Shown: one piece after another, positions 58,401-60,000 of the stretch | Layout: each line of letters begins with the position of its first letter | How positions within the stretch are numbered: position 1 is the first letter of the stretch | Source: Lineus longissimus | Lineage: Eukaryota > Nemertea > Pilidiophora > Heteronemertea > Lineidae | Length of the DNA stretch: 60,000 nt | Assembly: GCF_910592395.1 (NCBI RefSeq) | Contig: NC_088313.1 | Location: forward strand, 12,356,437-12,416,436 | Reading direction: 5' to 3' | The notes under the pieces: model-generated | Database searches by the model: none | The model's input: only the letters and a program-made list of their open reading frames with translations | What the model was told of the DNA's origin: nothing | Position numbers and translations under genes: made by a program

Positions 58401-59427
58401 GACTCAGACAAATTTAGAGGAAAAACCATTTAACTGTGAACTTTGTGTATCTTGACAGTTCTGTCAACTGAGCTCAAGTGAAGGAATAGTTTTAGTTTAT
58501 CAATTTATCCTAGGTGCTAGCACCAAATGAACCAAATATGGCAAACTAGGAGCAGTTGCTAAAGTAAAATAAGTGGAGTTCGTTTGGGATATTCTTGTGA
58601 TTAAGGTCTAGTTAGTATATATCCAGTTAGGGGGCAACTATTTTTGTGGGAATCTGAATAAAGCTCTGGCTCATTCTTAAAAGAGAAGTAAAAGAACTTT
58701 TATAGTAAGCTCAGCAATGGAGTACATCTACGCCCTGGAGATTGAGTTCTCCAAATTGCCGAGCATCATATCAGGCCTTCCAACTTACCGAGCAGACTGT
58801 CCTGGATAGTGCTTCTTGAGGCCCGGGAAAAGGGTTGCCTCGCAAGAAAAACATCCAAAATGTGCGCTCCTTGGTAATTTTCCAAAAAATAAACTGTGTC
58901 CATCTGGTAACATGGAAAATATGTCATCATATGCACTAAACTTCGAGGAAAATTAACCAGCGGGTTACTCTGTGGTGCACACCCAAAATCATTCCATGAA
59001 TAATTCACATTTGTTCGCTTTCCATAGGACAAACCAGCAGAGCATTTTTCTTCATGTTTGATGCAAATCATGCTTGAAGAACCTTATTAATTACCAGATA
59101 AACACAACAATATTTCGTTGAAAGACCCAACAAAACTGTTTTTCTAACTTTATCAAATAAAATTTCCTTTCCCAGGACAGGCAAGCTCAGCCAACTGGAA
59201 AGCCTGATAAGATGCTCAGCAATGTGGGGAATTGATTCTCTAGGATGATCTATTGAGAAGAAATCTACCTTACGAGAAGCGTCTTCGTCTAAGGTTTGGC
59301 CGAATGTCATGAAGTCGTCCTCAGGGGCCTGAGTTTCCTCCTCATCCGGTGCACCCTGTGCAGCAGAAACTGCATCGGATTTTGATTGTTGGTTTTCTGT
59401 GGCTTTGCCTTGCTCCAACACAAAATC
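39984..59427 (-). CDS. UIMC1: RAP80 orthologue, 3' part (10 exons, ~1,102 codons); N terminus outside window
   Basis: RAP80 carries the BRCA1-A deubiquitinase complex to K63-ubiquitin at DNA breaks, through N-terminal SIM/UIMs. Exons (high to low): 59,269-59,427; 56,152-56,252; 54,374-54,589; 51,963-53,769; 50,695-50,782; 49,840-49,993; 48,026-48,120; 47,221-47,430; 46,289-46,316; 39,984-40,434; all phases fit. Landmarks in human order: Abraxas-interacting-like region (VEYTMKIIQYFDEYF, then MLAWGDPV), first CxxC..H..C finger (CPLCGDPY..IEVHASEC), Thr-Arg-rich linker, second finger (CYICDGMF..YEEHVNRC), SPIKTF (human SPVKSF), and a basic Gly-Arg/Lys-rich end. UIMs are not seen here and should lie above 60,000. 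The protein is longer than human RAP80 (719 aa) because of the large disordered exon 51,963-53,769. Orthology is based on remembered landmarks, not on an alignment. Confidence 0.82.
40597..40753. mobile_element. MITE with ~52-bp inverted arms
   Basis: TTGATACCGAATTGGAGGTA and its near inverse, plus GGTTGTCTCACCC and CCGCTCGGGTGGAGC pairing. A related AAGCGGTTTGGGTTATCTC lies at 40,838-40,856. Confidence 0.8.
41534..44286 (+). mobile_element. Hairpin-headed repeat family B (2.75 kb)
   Basis: Head hairpin AGGCCCAAGGGCCT, then GCTCAGCTGA at 41,551-41,560; tail TCAGCTGAGC at 44,272-44,281 followed by TAAAAA. The 10-bp inverted repeat is exact. Layout equals that of family A with different sequence. 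The interior holds three TGACGTCA sites, a minisatellite and unknown sequence, possibly nested inserts. Confidence 0.6.
42034..42113 (+). repeat. Minisatellite, four imperfect ~24-bp units
   Basis: GCGGCAGATATTTGATGCC-type units repeated four times with variation. Confidence 0.75.
44570..45660 (+). mobile_element. Hairpin-headed repeat family A, long copy 1
   Basis: AATGGCCAGGGCCATT head, GTGCTCACC, three modules each opening with TGACCTCTGTGAC (44,707, 45,021, 45,322), a GAC/GAT-rich run and the tail TACGGTGAGCC plus A5. No ORF. Lies in the long intron before the last UIMC1 exon. Confidence 0.85.
46289..46316 (-). CDS. UIMC1: UIMC1 exon i: 28-bp microexon
   Basis: GDEPGQSGHE across the joins. 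It is the only piece found that converts exon h (exit phase 1) to the last exon (entry phase 2); acceptor ctcatttcag, donor GTGAGT. Confidence 0.65.
46433..46675 (+). mobile_element. ~200-bp dispersed element, copy 1
   Basis: TTAAAGGGACAATATAGGCA... to CCTGCCTATAGTCCCC. The second copy is at 55,094-55,312. Ends are loosely inverted (GGGAC(A)ATATAGGCAG / CTGCCTATAGTCCC). Confidence 0.65.
47221..47430 (-). CDS. UIMC1: UIMC1 exon h: second zinc finger
   Basis: EACYICDGMFKKGKEYEEHV then NRCMDAQQEQQRR; C-x2-C..H-x3-C. Acceptor tgacttctccag, donor GTAGGA. Confidence 0.9.
47578..47815 (+). pseudogene. LINE reverse-transcriptase C-terminal fragment
   Basis: RSEHKYFLRIPRYHLEMYGG then FLVQAGRLWN, the C-terminal ORF2 pattern seen also at 50,800-51,150; stops follow. 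Confidence 0.65.
48026..48120 (-). CDS. UIMC1: UIMC1 exon g: linker
   Basis: DPGHPLPPASLYGINTSVIP then KEDLFDM. Entry phase 2, exit phase 1. Confidence 0.75.
49011..49560 (+). pseudogene. LINE reverse-transcriptase thumb/C-terminal fragment
   Basis: FVYLGATQTEDCYSLKEV, KLHFLRSLLISVFLYTAESW and INAFELNCYRRLLSI are hallmarks of non-LTR reverse transcriptases. 5'-truncated; different family from the 50,800 fragment. Confidence 0.8.
49840..49993 (-). CDS. UIMC1: UIMC1 exon f: linker
   Basis: DKRLTRSSANTPERKKYPD... ending SSSDSDSE; corresponds to the region after the first RAP80 finger (human LTRRQKEAK). Confidence 0.8.
50695..50782 (-). CDS. UIMC1: UIMC1 exon e: first zinc finger
   Basis: VDCPLCGDPYPQSRIEVHAS then ECDGISQKN. 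C-x2-C..H-x3-C spacing of UBZ4/RAP80 fingers. Fits between phase 0 and phase 1 neighbours. A LINE fragment begins on the other strand within about 30-55 bases of its acceptor. Confidence 0.85.
50800..51150 (+). pseudogene. LINE reverse-transcriptase C-terminal fragment
   Basis: FKTMLLIYKARNGLVPAYKS, NCLLRIPRYCLETYGGRSF and AARLWNKLSHDI. 5'-truncated insertion directly behind UIMC1 exon e, in the opposite orientation. Confidence 0.8.
51753..51941 (-). mobile_element. Pogo/Tigger-like MITE, minus copy
   Basis: CAGTAGAACCTCCC at the left, GGAGGTTCCACTG at the right, TA on both sides. It ends 22 bases before the donor of UIMC1 exon d. Confidence 0.85.
51963..53769 (-). CDS. UIMC1: UIMC1 exon d: AIR-like region and long disordered segment
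   Basis: 602 codons. The first 45 match the part of RAP80 that binds Abraxas; the remainder is Ser/Asp/Lys-rich, with several SP/TP sites and KKGRGKGQGK. Donor GTAGGT, phase 0. Confidence 0.85.
54374..54589 (-). CDS. UIMC1: UIMC1 exon c
   Basis: EQDLLSRMMSKKRMVSVQQ, a nuclear-localisation-like KNKKSK, and an acidic-proline stretch. Phase 2 both ends. Confidence 0.75.
55094..55312 (+). mobile_element. ~200-bp dispersed element, copy 2
   Basis: Matches 46,433-46,640 over most of its length (ATTCACGCTTGTAC, GATGGCCAAATTAGC, CCTGCCTATAGTC). Confidence 0.65.
55805..56097 (+). mobile_element. Non-coding element with TCAGGGTTTCC ends
   Basis: TCAGGGTTTCCCCCAG at the left, CTGGCGGAAACCCTGA at the right; interior of G/C and A/T homopolymers (GGGGGG, CCCCCCC, poly-A/T). 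Confidence 0.65.
56152..56252 (-). CDS. UIMC1: UIMC1 exon b: acidic segment
   Basis: GHDENGEDGSQHGDVEEGG then NSPDEEETQPYE. Only phase 0 is open. The PDEEETQ string repeats that in exon a, hinting at exon duplication. Confidence 0.65.
56345..57550 (+). mobile_element. Hairpin-headed repeat family A, long copy 2
   Basis: Same head and tail as 44,570-45,660; modules open at 56,597, 56,896 and 57,198. Ends TACGGTGAGCC plus A5. Confidence 0.85.
57551..58098 (+). mobile_element. Family A-related element with hairpin tail
   Basis: One module (57,801) and a tail where AGCTCACCTCT and AGAGGTGAGCT form a perfect 11-bp hairpin with a 4-base loop, then A5. It abuts the preceding copy and lacks a head. 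Confidence 0.7.
58190..58450. repeat. Inverted repeat pair
   Basis: AAGTTCACAGTTAAATGGTT near 58,224 and AACCATTTAACTGTGAACTT near 58,424 are exact inverses, flanked by further matching blocks (TCTAAATTT, GGCCCACAAAG). Confidence 0.75.
59269..59427 (-). CDS. UIMC1: UIMC1 exon a: acidic segment
   Basis: DFVLEQGKATENQQSKSD then APDEEETQAPEDDFMTF. Acceptor ctctag. Two overlapping donors exist: GTAGAT gives phase 0 and joins the next exon; GTAAGG (exon end 59,274) gives phase 1 and would hit a stop. Confidence 0.6.
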
Positions 59428-59689
59428 CTAGAGAAGAGAGAGGAGATAGCTCTGTTAGAATCATGCATATTTGATATGAACACCTGGGCCTGGTTGTTTA
59501 TTAGAAAGCATGTTAGATATCATGTTGATATGTTTTTACATGTCCCTCAATGCACATGTAAGAACATGTCAGCATGATGTTATGAGCTAACATGCTTTCC
59601 GACAACCGGACCCAGAATTTTTAATGTTTGAGATGAGAAGAAAAATGTTATCAAGGTTACTTTCCAGTTATCTAACAGCTTGATATTCC

Positions 59690-59890
59690 TAACCTGTGTA
59701 GTTTTTAAAAAACATCTTTCCACCAGGACTGGTATTTCCACAAGTTCATTCTTCTTGCTGGACCGCCTTCCAAAAATTTCAAGATTTACTTTTTTTAAAT
59801 CATAGCCTATTCCTAACCTGTGTACTTTTTTTAAAACATCTTTCCACCAAGAACGCCTTCCAAAATTTTCAAGATTTACTTTTTTTTAAA
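59690..59890 (+). repeat. Imperfect tandem duplication
   Basis: TCCTAACCTGTGTA..AAACATCTTTCCACCA and CGCCTTCCAAAA(A)TTTTCAAG occur at 59,690-59,798 and again at 59,811-59,890 with a deletion in the second copy. Confidence 0.75.
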
Positions 59891-60000
59891 TTAAATGTTA
59901 GCCTTGCCAGATGAAATGCTGACTGTGCAGTTGTAAACAAGGTTCTTCAAGGAAATGTAACATTAAAATGGGTTTTGTGATAATTTTACATAATCAAAAA

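Noticed and set aside
58766-59268. Continuation of the UIMC1 acidic exon as a long coding region
   Set aside because: The frame stays open by chance past two good donors, the composition changes at 59,269, and the phase-0 join to 56,252 works.

Overview
This is a window of intron-rich animal nuclear DNA. Its small exons have GT..AG borders in consistent phase. They lie in long AT-rich introns full of MITEs, tRNA-derived SINEs, LINE fragments and relics of Harbinger-, piggyBac- and Kolobok-like DNA transposons. Gene content and repeat style suggest a marine invertebrate, probably a lophotrochozoan; no single feature fixes the phylum.

Two genes are well supported, both on the minus strand in head-to-tail order. 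From about 60 kb down to 39,984 runs the 3' part (ten exons, about 1,102 codons) of a RAP80/UIMC1 orthologue. It carries the BRCA1-A (Abraxas-interacting) region, two UBZ-like zinc fingers, an SP motif and a basic Gly-Arg tail; its N terminus lies beyond the window edge. From 35,565 to 17,002 lies a complete 15-exon gene for a 653-residue protein with an unusual domain order: DnaJ (HPD present), acidic run, Lys/Glu coiled coil (TTC31-like), three TPRs, UBA and RRM. All fourteen junctions keep phase, which is the main evidence for the model.

The first 17 kb hold weaker coding candidates: a two-exon secreted PAN/Apple-like gene (32-1,891), an unidentified ORF broken by a stop (4,411-5,250), a broken F-box-like fragment (about 5,590-5,800), two possible plus-strand exons of an unknown gene (10,639-11,757), a CCCH zinc-finger exon (13,683-13,844), and a TTAA-flanked transposon holding a THAP-domain gene and a convergent acidic ORF (14,295-15,660).

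The repeats are the most unusual part. A 759-bp Harbinger relic has about 276-bp inverted arms around the first ~70 codons of a transposase. A TA-flanked pogo/Tigger-like MITE occurs at least seven times, including a tandem array. Two element families share a design: a short perfect hairpin at the head, an inverted repeat of GCTCA-type sequence at both ends, and an A-rich tail. One of these families is built from ~290-bp modules, each with a conserved hairpin rich in AGGTCA nuclear-receptor half-sites.
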